Positions 36,201 through 51,200 of a stretch of 64,000 nucleotides of DNA are shown one piece after another. The first letter of the stretch is position 1; each line of letters begins with the position of its first letter. A program made the position numbers and the translations under genes. The DNA is from Acanthococcus lagerstroemiae (lineage: Eukaryota > Arthropoda > Insecta > Hemiptera > Eriococcidae), in NCBI GenBank assembly GCA_031841125.1, contig CM063112.1, positions 60,193,722 to 60,257,721 on the forward strand, in the 5' to 3' direction. Below the pieces are notes generated by a model. The model saw only the letters and a program-made list of their open reading frames with translations, was not told the DNA's origin and made no database searches.

Positions 36201-39200
36201 CCTATCAATGACCAGTGCTAGAAAAACGAACGAGAACGAGAAGAAAAACGACATGTTCTCGTTCTCAGAACGAGAATGAGAACAAGAACATGATGGGATT
36301 GAGAACGGGAAACAGGAACGGAAATGGGACCAATGTAGGAACAATATGGAAATGGGAACGAGAACGGGAACGTTGGTAATTTTAATATAAGGAGAACAAA
36401 GAACATGAAACCATACAGTTGGAGAAGAACAAACGGGAACGATGATTTTTGCGTTTTTTCAACACCGTTGATGATTAAAGAGAAAGTTACTCTTTGCTAG
36501 GAGTGCCCATCACAACTGAATAGGTGCCGTGTCCCCTTTGTACTTGTGCCCCAGGTTGCTGCGTCCCTGTTACTCAGACGACGTGAAATTCAAGATACAT
36601 TTGGTCTTGCTCTCTCCGTGACTTGAGTGTCACGGATTCAAGGGAAAGCGACGAGATACTAACCCCGAGCTCATCAACTCCTATAAAACATTTGTTTTCT
36701 TAATCCTCTTCGGCTCATTATTATAGCACAAACAACTGAATTCCTATCAATACTAGAACAGTGTTCAACAGGTGTGAGAACTCCTCTTCTGCAACAGCTT
36801 CGCAGCCCTTTGCAAAACCGCTGACATGCGAGAGACTAAGATATTCTCAATTTTTGTTTTTTCATTATGTCTTTTTTTTAAAACCTAGGATAATTTTCTA
36901 AAGAAATGAACACTGTTAACTCGTTTCAATATTTAAATCAGTGAGAACCAAAAGATGGTTAAGTCTAAAATTGGTAGTTTTGAGTTAACGACGGAAACTG
37001 AGGCATTGAGGCATAGAAGATTGATTGGTGTAGTTGAAATTTCGCTCACGCGTTGGGAACATAGGTTCTGGCTACGTCGCACTCGAAAATTTCACGTTTT
37101 TGTATCAAAAATAAATAAAATTTTCGAGAAGTTCCCTTTTTTATCGTTGTAACTCATTATTTTTAGCTCTAAAATAATCGATTTTCAACAACAAAAAAAA
37201 AATCATAATTTTTTCGGCGCTACACATTTTTTTCTCACTTCCAGGGAGTTTACTACAATGAAATTGGACAAATAAGTCTAAAATGATCTAGTTTAGTTTG
37301 GGAAGAAGTCCTATGCAATTTTCAACCGTAATATTCAGTTTTAGCTACCATTGAGAACCAAAAGGAGCTAAGTCCAAAATTTTTAAACAACTGTATCTGA
37401 GGTATTCTCGATTTTTTTTCTCATAATACTCTTAAAATTCGTCTTTCGTGGTCCCCTTTCATTGCCCTAAGCCATGGTTCTGATACATTTTTCGTTTTTG
37501 TATAAATCAGTTTTTTGCTTCTCCTGAAAAGTGTGAAAAATGAACTTAATCCCTTTTGGTTCTCATCAATTCATTTATACCTTAATTTTCATTTGGGAGA
37601 GGCAGAGACGTACCGAAGAGTTTTTCCTGAGGGAGGGGGTAAAAACTGTTGAAGTCCTCACTGACTCAACTCAGAATTCCGAAGTATACCTCAAAGCCAA
37701 AAGAAACGGCCTTTTGACCTGTTGGATTTTTCCAACTAAATCAACTCAAAATTCCGAAGTACCAAAGCAAAAAAAAAAAAAAGAAAAACCTTCTCACGTA
37801 TTGGGTTTTTTCAACTTCTTCTTAACTCAATTCCAAAGATATCAAAGCAAAAAAAATACCTTTTAACTTGGATTTTCCCAACTCGCCTGATGAAGTTGTA
37901 AATTTTCCCAACTGTTAGGTAAAAAATTTCTTGGGGAAGTCCCCCCGTCGGTACGTCCTGGGGGGAGGGCATCCGCCAAAGCTAGACACCACCTATTTTC
38001 TGTAATTATACCATCCTCTTTACAGTTCATTAAACTGAAGTAGTTGGAACTATTTAATTCATTTGGCAATCCTATCTTTTGCGTTTCAAAAGAAGCTTAT
38101 TAATGAACGAATGAAAAAACTGCCAAAACTGAATGAAGGCCCCAGTACGCTGGCACGGCCTACTATGCGGTTTCAAGTCCGTCCCAGTGCACTGGGGCCT
38201 CAAGATTACAAAAAACATTATTGGGACAACTGACAAACGACTGCGAGAACAACCAACAGGAGTAAAATTCCAAGTAAACCTTCTGTTCATCCGCGAGCTG
38301 TTCAAAAATAAGGCATTTCAAGACACCAATTAGGGTCAATGTTTCTTACAGCCCCCAAGAAGGACTTCAACGGAAGTAAAATCATTGTAATAGTAATCGA
38401 TTTATAGGGCTTCCAGCTCGATTCTGAAAGTGATCTCCAGATTTCATCCCGCACAGTAGCACAAAGGGGGACTCTAATAAAAATTAAACCACACTTACGA
38501 CACAGTTCATTTACACTTCTTGAATCACAGTGGGGAGGGGCAATCTGTTCGAAATATTCCTCACACATTTTCCATAAAACTATAATCAAATTAATGCACT
38601 AATAATCGAAATAATCGATGATTGACAATTGAAATAATCAATATATCGGTACTAGAATTATTCAACACATCAATACTTGAATTAATTGATGTATCAATAA
38701 TTGAATTATTGATATGTCGATAGTTGTAATAACTGAACACTGATAATTGAAATGATCAAATCGAAATAACTAATACATCGGCTACAAAAAAATCAATGTA
38801 TTAATAATCAAAATAATTGATATACCGATAATGAAAACAATTGACACATCGATAGTCAAAATAATTGATACATTAATGAAAAAAGATCCATATTATACAT
38901 CGATAGTTGAGAAAATCGAAACGACTGATGTACACCACTTTTATTGTACTGCACAAAAGTATAAAATTATCTTATATCAGCTCAGGGATGTATCGGAGGG
39001 AAAAACTCCCTCTCCAAACATTATACGAAGTTGGCACCAGGAAAACTGACCTTCGGTTGATGCAACCAGATCCTCAGTTGGCAAACTGAAATTTGGAATC
39101 GACAAATTCTAAAATGGTATTTTCTTACTCGTCGATTTCAGAGGTACACACAGGTATAATGTTCAAATTTTCAGTGGACAAAATAACGTTTTCTACTCTC

Positions 39201-42200
39201 CCACTTCGCCCCCTCCCCCACACGCACAACACACACACATACACACAAATTCGTTGTGGTACATCCGTTTTTTGCCTTATTTCTTAAGGTCATGGAAATT
39301 CCAAAATTCTAACCCCAAATTTAAGCTCAGTCACTTGATGTACTTGAGATTCAGAGTCATGGCCTGCTTAGCGCAAAAGATGAAATTCTCAAAATTGTAA
39401 CTTTCGAAGAGCTATGATGGGATTAGACTGGCAACTACATAACTTACATGTATGATATTTTGACTAGCCTGCTCCTTATAGTAACCCAGATATTAACCAA
39501 CACTTCTGTGCTTACCATTTCCGTCTTTTTATAAACTGAACTAAAGGGTTTTTAAATTTACAAAAAATATGGAAAATTGTAGCAACTGCGTGCAAACGAA
39601 ATCACTGAAATAGGATGCATAATATGTTGCCTAAAGTTTCGATACTGATTCATAAATAAAAAAAAAGGTTGTGACAAAAATTATTAGAAATGCTAGTAAG
39701 CCTTAGACTTCGAGCAATTCACGTACTTTTTAATAATTTTTGCTGGATTCTAGTTAAAAATTATTATAATTAGTATTAGTTAAAGAAAACGTAAATTCCT
39801 AAACGTCAGAGACTTACTGGTAAATAATTTTGTCACTTTTATCGAAACGCCACTTGCCCTTCCCATTTTGAAAATCTAAAACAATTTTATAGGATAGTTT
39901 ACTGCCAATAGACAGAGAACGAAGTTTTTTTGTCTTTGTATTTATGGAGTAATTTTTAAATTTTCCGATGTGAAGATCAAAATGGCAGAGACGCATCGAC
40001 GAGGTTTTCCTGAGGGAGGGGGGGGCAAACATTTTGAAAGTCCCAACTGACTCAACTCAAAATTTCCAAATATCAAAGCAAAAAAAAGAAAAGAAAAAAT
40101 AATTTTAACTTGTTGGATTTTTGCAACTGACTCAACTCAAAATTCCCAAATATCAAAGCTAAAAATAAGACCTTACGTTATTAGATTTTTCCGACTTCAC
40201 AACTCAATTTTCGAGTATCAAAACGAACAAAACAAAAAAAAAAGAACCTATTGACATTTTCGATTTTCCAAATCCCTCCTGACTGATATGGGTAAATTTT
40301 CCCAACTGCTGAGTGAAAATACCTACGGCGGGTGGGGTAAGTTACCCCCTACCACCGCTATAGGTACGTTCCTGCTAAATGGTCAGCATGTTCTGGTACA
40401 CGCTTTTACTAGTCATTCCGAAAGTTGCTGAAAATAACTTTTAATAAAAATCTGAAAGGAGTTTGAGCTCCATCGGATAACATTATATTCACTAGTACCT
40501 CAAAAAATTCGAAGTTGTAGAGCTTTAACTAAAGTAGCAAAATTGAAATGTTTATATCAGAATTGGCTCTAAAAACGAATAATCCCTTTTTTTTTTTTTT
40601 TATGAAACATGGATTTAGAAGCAGAGCAGTGAGAATAAATTCTCAAGTCAGCATTTTCGACATATTCTGAAATCAGCCAGCGAAACTGAAAATTCGTTGT
40701 TTCTTTCTCTTTTTGTTTTTTGCTCATAAGTTGTAAGTTGAGTAAGTTTAATTTCTGTCGGCATTTTTTATTAACCCCCTTCCAGAAACGTAGCAAAGGG
40801 CTTTCCTGGGGGGGGGGAGACAAAAATTGTTAAATACTCAAGTGACTCAACTCAAAATTTTCACTATCGAATTTTTTGTACATATGGCTAAAAAAGAAAA
40901 GGGGAAAAAAAAAAGGAAATCTGTTTTGACTAGTTGGATTTCCCCAACTTTTGATATATCTACTAAAATTTCCCAACTCCAGTGGAGGCTTGGGAGATAA
41001 GCTACCCATGTCCCCTCCACCTCTAGATATTGACCAGAGTTGCCAGTTTCAGTTTAAAAGTTGGAAACTGCGATTTTTTGGCTATGAAAAATTTCAACAC
41101 CCTAATGTGTCTCCTTTAATTAACGTAAAAGAGCGCAGTTCGTGTCACTGAATAGAGAAAATGTTTTAGATTTCAACGATTTATTTAAATACGTGGTTTC
41201 AAAGTTGGAATCTTCTTGAAAATGTAAAAATTTTCACGGACCCTCTCTGTTCCAAATTTAAGTAGGAATTAATGAAGAAAGACTATCGTGGTTCTGGGTG
41301 GAAAGTAACTAGTCAAGAAAATTAGAAAAATTCTGAAGACCTAAGGTCAGAAATAGGGTGATTTGATATAGAAGAATTTGATATCTTTTTTGCCTCTGGC
41401 ATAGTCTTTTACTTGTATTTGACATTTTCAAATCCTCTGTTAATCTTCAGGTTTACCCACGCCGCAGATAGATTACAGACTGTATTGAAAACCACTCAGG
41501 TGTTACACATACATGTTTGGGAGTTAATGAGATCCTCCACATCATCCATTTTCCTACTAAATTTCCTTTAGCGCCAGATCAGTGGCGGATTAACAGGGGA
41601 AAAGACCCCTCCTTGCGCAATTCAAGAAAAGGAAAAAAAGAAGAAAGAAAGAAAGACATTTTTTGTAATGCTACACTTCTCTCTTCACTTTTATTACATT
41701 TAAGGAAGTCTGTGAAACGTTCAAAGTGAGGGCAAAAAATTTTGTGCATTGTTTCCTAAGTTCCCCCTCCTAAACTTATTCCCTAAATCCTCCCCTACCA
41801 TATCCGTAGAAGCATTTTGTTCTGTATGCAAAAGACGTAAGCGTGCGCGTTCGTAAATCGTTATGAGCTTCATGTTTCACATTGTTAAGTAAGCGATCCA
41901 CGAGACACACACAATACAACACCAATCCTTCAGATATCGACAGTAACATGTTCTGCGAACATAATATGCGCCTTGTTCCTGAGGACTAGCGAGTGACTGC
42001 AGAGCACGCTATCGATCCAGTTAGATGGGCATTACTGGTCACTCTCAGTTCACTAGGGTATTTACAGGGAGAAACTGAAACCTACTGGGTGTCTGCACGG
42101 TGAATCTAACCCGTGTCGCGAGAATGTAAAGCGAGCAATACCACTTAATCACAGAATGACTTTCCATGCTGCTGTATTCGATGTCTCAAAAGTTACTCCG

Positions 42201-45200
42201 TGACCAAGATGTGGGTCCGGATCTCCTGGACATTTAGCCACGGTCAGAAACTACATCGACGTACCTGATGAGGTAGTTGAATGGCGATGGGAAAAGGAAT
42301 TGTGGCCGCTACTGGAGGAATAACCTCGCCGGCAGCGATCACCGCTTCATGCTGAATCGGCACTGGTTGTCGCACCCAGTGGAAGTTATTTACCCGCACG
42401 TCGTTGAAATTCTGGGAGTGCGATGGCTGCTGATGATCTGACCTGAAAGTCAACGACACGATTAAGAGTGATCAGTAAACCACGCGTATGTATGTAAAAG
42501 CGGGGTTGATTGAATCCGAATGAGTTGACTGGGTTAGTAATTTTTCTTATCGCAATTAATAAGTGTTTGCTGGTGTTGAGCTGACACTGACACGAGAACC
42601 AAGCAATGATTCTGAGGGTGTGACCAAGATACTGGTTCATAGGATTCCAATATAGACACGACTCTGATTGGTCATGCATTTGTGTTCTCAAACGACAGAC
42701 ATAGCTACACGGCATTTTGTCAAGGTAGGACGTTGGAGCCCCTATCGAATACTTCTACTGTGACACCGAGTTGTATAAGTTTGTTTGGAAATTGTTCGAA
42801 TACCTTTATCCGTCAGAAGCACGATGCAATCGGAAGATTCGAAAGGGAATTCAGCACTAAGCACACTCAGTTCTGTTTTCTGCGACTATTTGCATAAAAT
42901 TTGCAAACGGTTGAATACTCGGGCTGCCGATCATCGAAGACGCCGAGTTTTCTCCTTCACTTTCAGCAGGAGTCATTGGCTACGAGAGAGATACCGAGCA
43001 AGGTCGTGAAAGGCGATCAGCGGATTCACGAGCCAATTGGGTTTCCTATGCTGGCAAGAAGGCCAAGCATTCGGAATCGGAATTCCTCGGATAGCATATC
43101 GTGGGAGAACGACGGCGACACCGGCAATAAAAGGTTAACGTGATTCACCATTGGACTGTACGCCGGCTTACCATATTATGCAGACGGTGATGGCAATGTG
43201 CGTGATAAAATCGAGCACAGAAGTACAGAAGTAGGATACTCATGTTTGCACCCATACTAATATGAGAAGGTAATTCGCCGTGTACGAAATCGTCTGTTAA
43301 TCGGCGAATAAATCTACGAGAGTTTAGGATATGGTCGTAAAAGCATTATTGATTTGATCTTGATAGCACCTGACGCATGCACAGGCGATCGTAAACCGAG
43401 CAGGAGGTATTTTTATACCCCGAGATTACGACTGGAAAATACGAAAACGGTGGATGAGAAATGTTATCTACTTGGAAATCGGTATGTAAATTTGATTGAT
43501 AATCCTGCGTACCTATCGCTGCCATCGAAAGCTGTACACTGTACCAACACAGTCGTATTCTGAACAATAACCAGAGTCAGATTCTGGACAAAATGAAACC
43601 GATTAAAAATGGAATTCTGGATTCACTTTCCGCGAGAATCGGAAATAGGTAGTTTCATGAATGATTTCGTATTCATGGAATAAACTAGGGGCTCTTTTCA
43701 ACTCGAAAATCAGGAGCAAGGACCTACTGAAGCGACTTCATCAGTTGGTTGGAATGGGGAAGGGGAGCGGGGGTCTGGATGCTTAGTGTTTATTTTACCC
43801 AACTACAGATCATCATGCAACATAGGGAAAGTCCCATAAAGCGCACGTTGATGTGTACCACTGTGGAAAACGTCGTACTGGTGCAAATCAACACGCAACA
43901 TTACGCTAGTTTGGAATAATTTCATCGAAAATGTTTGAAAAAAAAGTGCCGATAATTTCCGAAGAATTTCAACGGAAATCTGTGCCGATAATTTCCGAAG
44001 AATCTCAACGGAAATCTTTAGAAAAAATTTCCAATGTTTCCCAAATAATTTCATGAAAATTTTTCGAGAAAATCTTTCGCTAATTTTTGAAGAATAATAG
44101 GAATTGAGAAAAAACTACGACGGTTTCTAAAGTATTTTATCAACAAATTTCAGGTAAAATGTTCTCCGAAGAATTTAATCGAAAATCGAGAAAAATCTTC
44201 GGAAAAATTCTTTGATGACCGGGAATTTCATCTAAAATTTTTGGAGAAAAAAATTCCGATATACTTTCGAAGAATCTCTTCGAACATCTTTTGGGAAAAT
44301 GTCCAATGTTTTCCAAAGAATTTTTTTTTAAATCTTCACGTATCTTTGGGAAAATTTCTAACAATTTTTAAGGAATTTCGTAGGAATTTCCGATAATTTT
44401 CGAAGAATCTCATAGGAAATCTTTGGAAAAATTTCCAATGTTTCCAAAAAATTTCATCAAAATCCTTCGAGAAAATTTTCCGATGATTGTTGAAGAATTT
44501 CATGGAAATATGTGGGGAAAAACTCCGATGGTTTTTGAAGAATTTTTATTAAACAAATTTTCTCGAAGGATTTTGATGAAATTTTTTGGAGAACATTGGA
44601 AATTTTTCCAAAAATTTCCCATGAGATTCTTTGGAAATTATCGGAAAATTTTTCTTAAAGTTTCATACAAAATTCCTTGAAAATTGTTAGAAATTTTCCC
44701 GAAGATATTTGATGAAATTCTTCGAAGATCATCAAACATTCTTTCTGATGATTTTTCATGAAATACTTCAAACCATCGGAGTTCCCAGTGGCGGATCCAA
44801 GGGGACGGGCATGGAGTACGTGGCCTCCCTTGGTTGAAATTTTTAACGCAATAATAGGAAAAAAAAGAATAAAAATGATGAATTGTACCCTCATTACATG
44901 CCACAAATGTATAATAACGCATCTATAATATTCGTCGTTACGGATCCCACATTAGATAAAATATTCTTTTGGGAGCGACCCCGCTCCCACAGCCTTACCA
45001 ACATGAAAGAAACAGCTAATCAAGATGCATCGCCACTACTGTACCCCCCCTATCTCCTTTTTCTAAATCTGCGCCTGAGAGTTCCCCCGAATATTTCCTA
45101 CGAAATTCTTTAAAAATTATAGGAAAATTCTCCCGACGATTTTTAAAGAAATTCTTTGGAAAACATTGGACATTTTCCCTAAAGATGTTCGAAGAGATTC

Positions 45201-48200
45201 TTCGGAAATTATCGGAATTTTTTTCTCCAAAAATTATAGATAAAATTCCTGGTCATCAAAAAGGGGTTAAAATTATTAAAGTAATTTATGGATAAAATTA
45301 AACCAATAATAATTTGAAACATAATTAATAATGAAATTAAGGATCCAATAGAATATGCCCGAAGATTTTTCTCGATTTTCGATTAAATTCTTCGGAGAAC
45401 ATTTTACACCTGAAATTTGTTGATAAAATACTTTAGAAACCGTCATAGTTTTTTCACAATTCCTATTATTCTTCAGAAATTAGCGAAAGATTTTCTCGAC
45501 AAATTTTCATCAAATTCTTTGGGAAACATTGGAAATTTTTTCTAAAGATTTTCGTTAAGATTCTTCGGAAATTATCGACATTTTTTTTTTCAAACATTTT
45601 CGATGAAATTATTCGAAACTAGCGTAATGTTGCGTGTTGATTTGCACCAGTACAACGTTTTCCATAGTGGTGCACATCAACGTGCACTTTATGGGACTTT
45701 CCTATGTTGCGTGATGATCTGTTCCACACTGTATATGAAAATGTGGATATCAGCAAGTGAGTTAAGAGAGAAACATATATTTTCCAGTTTCTGGAAATGG
45801 AAACTGATGATGAAAAGTTAAAATATATTTCAAGTGAAACTGGATTTGTTCAGGGATGCCCAGAACTATTATCGAACCCATATATTATTCAACAACCAAA
45901 AATATATTTATGACCAAATAAGGGTATTTTGAATATATCTGAAATCAGCAATCCAAACCAGTTCTACTTGGGTAATTTTTTCAATTTTTCATACTAACTG
46001 AAACTGGCTAGAAATTGAAATGGTTAAAACGGACTGACTACCCCGCGACTGAGAGATCTCATTCCCACCTAATATCCTTACCGTGGGGTTCGATATTCCA
46101 AGCTTGAGTATTGCTCGAAAATCCTGAGGAGACTGACAGACCTTTTGACTTGAACATAACTAGCAAAGTCACTGAGGATGCGAGTTCTCCCAGCAACGTT
46201 ATTTATCAGGAATCTGTCATCTTGACCGGCTCTTATTTGGAATATTGCCTGTATCCACAGTTTTCGGTTGTAGGTCTGCTGGGTAGTTTTATCAGTTGGA
46301 ACCTGGCTAAGCCCCAAAAGTTGGGAAACTGGGATTCGATTCCTTGTTAAAAATATTTTCAAACACCAAATTCCGTAACCTTCACTTTTTTCACCTAACA
46401 TACCTCTTTTAAAACTCTAGACTCTAACAGGTAAAGCGACCTGCTCGAGACTGAGTGGTATCGTATCTGTCTCGCATCCTTGCGACCCAGGTTCGATTCC
46501 AAGAAGCTAGAGAACAAGTTTTGTCCCTCTCCCCACATCATTCTAGCAAACAGGTCAACCACAGGTATTAGTCGAGGTGGATAGGCAACATGTTCTATAG
46601 TCCACAGCCAATCCTCAGGAATAAGGCATTACACTTGTAAAACATGTTACCACCAGTACCTGAAGGAATGGTGATGTGTTGTGTGTGCCTCATGGGTCAC
46701 TGACTGAACGCTGTGAGGCACGTAGCTGAAACGATTCACATATGCACACATCTTCGGTACAGAGAAAATGATACTCAATGGGGACAAACACTGGGGAAAG
46801 CAATGACAAACTATCCCGGCTAATCTGCCATGAAAGCTGTGTGACTGAAAATTACGAGGTCACTACATTCTGACATAAGATAAGAAAAACTGAAGAGGAG
46901 AAGGACGCATAAGAAATTCAGAAAAATGTGAAAACCCCCCCCCCCCCAATTACTAATCCAAACAATATTATACATCTGGATCAAGCAGACAAGCAAACAA
47001 ACAAACGAATATTCATACACATCTGGACGATGATTCCTTATTTTGTCTGAAAAACAATAATCAGTGGGTGGTTCTGGATTGATGAGGGCAATGGGCAATA
47101 AATATTTTCAAAGATGGAAGATGCGAAGGTAAGGAAGCGAGTTCAGGAGTATCTCGTAACTTTTCTAGTGGAAGAAAGTCCAAAATTTTACATTTCTGTG
47201 TCAGTGTCCGTAAGGCTTATGCTCATTAGAATGCGACTTATTTTTAAAATTCTGAAAATAAGACTAACATGCTCCCATAGCTTTTTGTTTATAGTCTAAA
47301 ACTATTGCTTGATTTTTTTTTCAAAATTGAAAATATTAACAGGACCTAAAATAGGATTTATACAGAATTTATTGTTCAGGAAACTGGTTATTACCCAAGA
47401 ACCTCCCTCCCCTCCCCCCACCCGTAGGTTAAAGTAGTTCAAGTACATATTCGGAATCAGCACTGAAAATCAAAACAGCATTTTTTCCCCTTCAAAAACG
47501 AATAGTTTTGAGGGGAACAAAATTTTCTCACAATTCAATTTCTTATGTACCCAATTCCAAAAATCTTCCAAAAATACACTTTTAAACATGGACAATTTTT
47601 TTCTTGTTATAAATACTTGAAATTTCATCTACTTCTGAGACATGTTGGTGGTGAGCTCTCATCGTTTGACAGGGGCAACGTTTTATGAATAAGAATATAG
47701 TTTCTTGAAAAATTCTCGATCTTTGAAGCACGTATTCAAAATCAACTTTATAATCAATTCGAAGAATTTTTTTCTCGTAAGATTTTAACATTTTCGGACG
47801 AACAAAATTTTTTCAACTTCTAGTGGTTTTCTGGCCCAAGTTGAAAAATATCCAGTTTTGAACTTTGAAACAAATTTTAATTGAAAATATTCGACATTTT
47901 AATTACTTTTGTGACTTGTTAGTAGTGAACGACTCAGCGTTCTTGGCGAGAGCAGGTATGAGTAAGAAACAGATTCCTGAAAATTTCAAAGTCGTACAAT
48001 TAAGTTAAATTTGAAGTACATACTCGAAATTAGCACTAATAATCTTTTTTCAAAAATTAACAATTTTAGGTGAGATGATATTTTTTATACCTATTACAAA
48101 ATTTATACATCCGAATTTCAAAAATCTCTCAAATATATAATTTTAAACTTGAGGACAGTTTTTCTTTTGTATCCCAATTTTAAAAATCACGCAACAATTC

Positions 48201-51200
48201 AGTTTCGAACTTGAAAACAATATTTTTTCGTTAAAAACATGCATTTGAAATTTTATATCTCTTTAGACATGTGAATGGTGGAGGCACGGCTAGGATAAAG
48301 AAGTATCCTAAAAAATTCCGAAACAGCTTCGTATATTGCCAGATGAAATTTGACCTACATACTCGAAATCAGCACTAAAAATTAAATCTTTTTTTTTTCT
48401 TTTCAAAAACAAAAATATATCAACAAACCAGAATTCTTTGAAGGGACGTACCGATAGAGGGGTGGAGGCAACTCCCCCTCTTCACTCCCTGCAGAATTTT
48501 TCACTCAGCAGTTGGGAAAATCCAAAGAGTCAAAAGAATTTTTTTTACTTCGATATTTGGGAATTGAGTTGGGAAGTTGAAAAAATCTAACCAGTCACAA
48601 AATTTTTTTCTTTTTTTTTCTTTGCTTCGATACTTGAGAGTTTTGAGTTGAGTCAGTTGGGACTTTCACAATCTTTGCCCCTCACCACGCTCCCCAGAAA
48701 AAACTCTTCGGTACGTCCCTGATCTTTTGTATTTTAGTTTTTGACATTGGTACACAAAAAGTACCTTACTTTCAAAAAAACTTCCATTTTGAACTCGGAA
48801 TTTTTTTTGTTGAATATTTTAGAACTTTTTATTTACTTCTGAGACATGTTAGTGGTGAGCACCTCATCGTTCTTGGTGGGAGCGTTCTTGGACAATAAGT
48901 AGTTTTCTGAAAAACATTAATCTGAAACTAAACTTTAAGGTCAATGGGCGAGCTTTTAATATTTTTCAGAAAATCTAAAGAAAACAAGCAGTAGTTTTAG
49001 ACAGGAAATAGAAGATCTGCCGAATCGGCAGTCCAACTTCCAAGAGTTCTGAAAAGACGGATATGTACAAGAGAGTGGACTTATTTGGAGCACTCTCCTC
49101 CCGTTTTGGAGTAAGCGTTGACGCAGACAGATGCGATGCTGCATTATGTTGTAGGTAATTTTACTTTGAATGGTTTTATACCGAACTAGCAGCCCTCATA
49201 GACCCACCACTGCGTCAAGCCAGGCGTCCCCCATGAGCACCGTCAGCATTTCCGTAGAGCAGGAAGAAAGGGGGACCCCGAGCAGCTTTGCGGGTAATTT
49301 TGAATTTAGAGTCGGTGATGGCCAAACGGGGTGGATACCATATTTCTAACGCCCCTGGATCCGCTGAAAGGGACGGAGACTAATAGTTTTATACATATCA
49401 GAGAGTAGATATTTCTGTCTCTTAATCATTTCTGAGAGACAGTTACAGTTACCAAATTTCAACATAATGTGAAGAAGTTCAATTTAAAACACATCCAAAA
49501 CATCCAAGTCGAAAAAAATTAGGAGGTCCAGATGAGGCAAAATTTTGTGGTCCCTTTATTAATAAGGGTACCGAAATTTTTTATAGCTTAAAACCTATTC
49601 GGAGTTCATGAGAACACATTCAAAAAGTACGAACCCCCAGCTCTTACGGTTCATCCGCCAACCTCGAACAAACACAACAGACAAACACTTTTATATTTAT
49701 TAGAGATTCTCCGGCCACTGATGCGATACTCGAAAGGGTAGTTTTCGAGGCTGGGATTGCGGTGTCTCAGGAGCCATTTTGGCCTGCGTGCATCGCTATA
49801 CGTCCCACCGTACCATATATTAAAGATTACATTTCTGCCATCTCAACAAATAAGCAAGAAATGAGAGAAAACCGAAAATTGTGAACATGTTTGTCCTCTT
49901 TTATAGAAGAAGGCTTAGGGGTAGATACTTGAATCTGGTTTTTATGTTGGACACTCAGGAACCCACCCCGAGCAATAATTTTCTGTAGCATAGTTCCCTT
50001 ATTTCACGCTGTTTCAACTTTCAGCATCGAATTCAATAGGGCTTCGTATTAAGAAGAAAATAACCTTTTATCACATGAAGAAAGATCCACAACTTTTCTC
50101 AAAGATCCTCGTATCACATCAGTCAGTCCACGTGATCAAAGAATTCGAGAGAATCGAAAAAGACACCCCGTTGGCGAATAATTTTCGAAAATTTTCTTCC
50201 CGGCTAAGCTCTACGTGGTTCCGATGGCCAATACGATTGCCTATACGTTCGGAGGCTAGGTCATGTCCCTGTGAAAGTTATCAAAGGTCGATAGCGGACA
50301 GCCTCGCTCACGGGAATCCCCGTGGGGTCACCGGCGAAGCAGACGGCAGTTCACGGCTACGCGAGCCATCGCATCGAGTGTGCAAATCGAGTACGAATTT
50401 CCCGTATTTACCGGCAATTCTTTCGCTCGGTTTCTAAATCCGCCGAGATCGATCCGACCTTACGCACTTTCGACGCCGTACCGATGCCGTGTCGTGTTCG
50501 CACCGTTAAGAGCAAACGGGCAGAGGCGCAGGCGACGATGCGGAGAGAGATTCCGAGAACCGAGCTAAGCTTTCGATAAGGAAACGACCATCAGGTAAAC
50601 GGCATGCGAATGCATTCGCGGCGCTAATGAGATATTGTATGCGCGAGTTGGCGATAATTTTTTCATCACGAAAGACACGCTAGATCGCGCAGAAAAAAGA
50701 AGAAAAAAAACGAGTGTACGTATACAAATTTCTTAATCAAAAGGAATCGAATAACTAGAGGCACGCCTTCCGATGATACAGCGCCGATATGCGCGAATCC
50801 GCGAATAGGTTGGTCAACACGAAACTGGTTGCTTTTGGTTCACCACTCGGACACTGCCTCACGCAGCCCGGGCATCACGGAAACAGATGTACGTGCACAA
50901 AAAGTAATGCACACGTATGTGTCAGCCAGCACGTTCTCGACTTTCTCACACAGCCCATTTTGGTCCGACCAATTTGTTAATTATATAAAAAATTAATTAT
51001 CGGGCGGGCAGAGACGAAAAGGCGAAGTAACTGTATACACTTACGAAGGCGGGGGCGTCGATTCCCATCTTCTGAAAAAATATCCGTGGCCGCACGAGCA
51101 GAGTGCGTTGAGCACGGCGAGCAGAAACTGTCGGGGAAAGAATGCGAAAATTAGAAGCTTTTACTACGTACATTTTACCTGACATGTCCTGCGCACTCAC

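Noticed and set aside
46078..46401. 107-codon minus ORF as a host gene
   Set aside because: The sequence is a dispersed repeat, also present at 33660-34820, where it is interrupted.
50075..50579. Overlapping plus-strand ORFs in the CpG-rich part of intron 2
   Set aside because: Two frames are open at once, no domain is recognised, and CpG-rich DNA lacks stops by chance.
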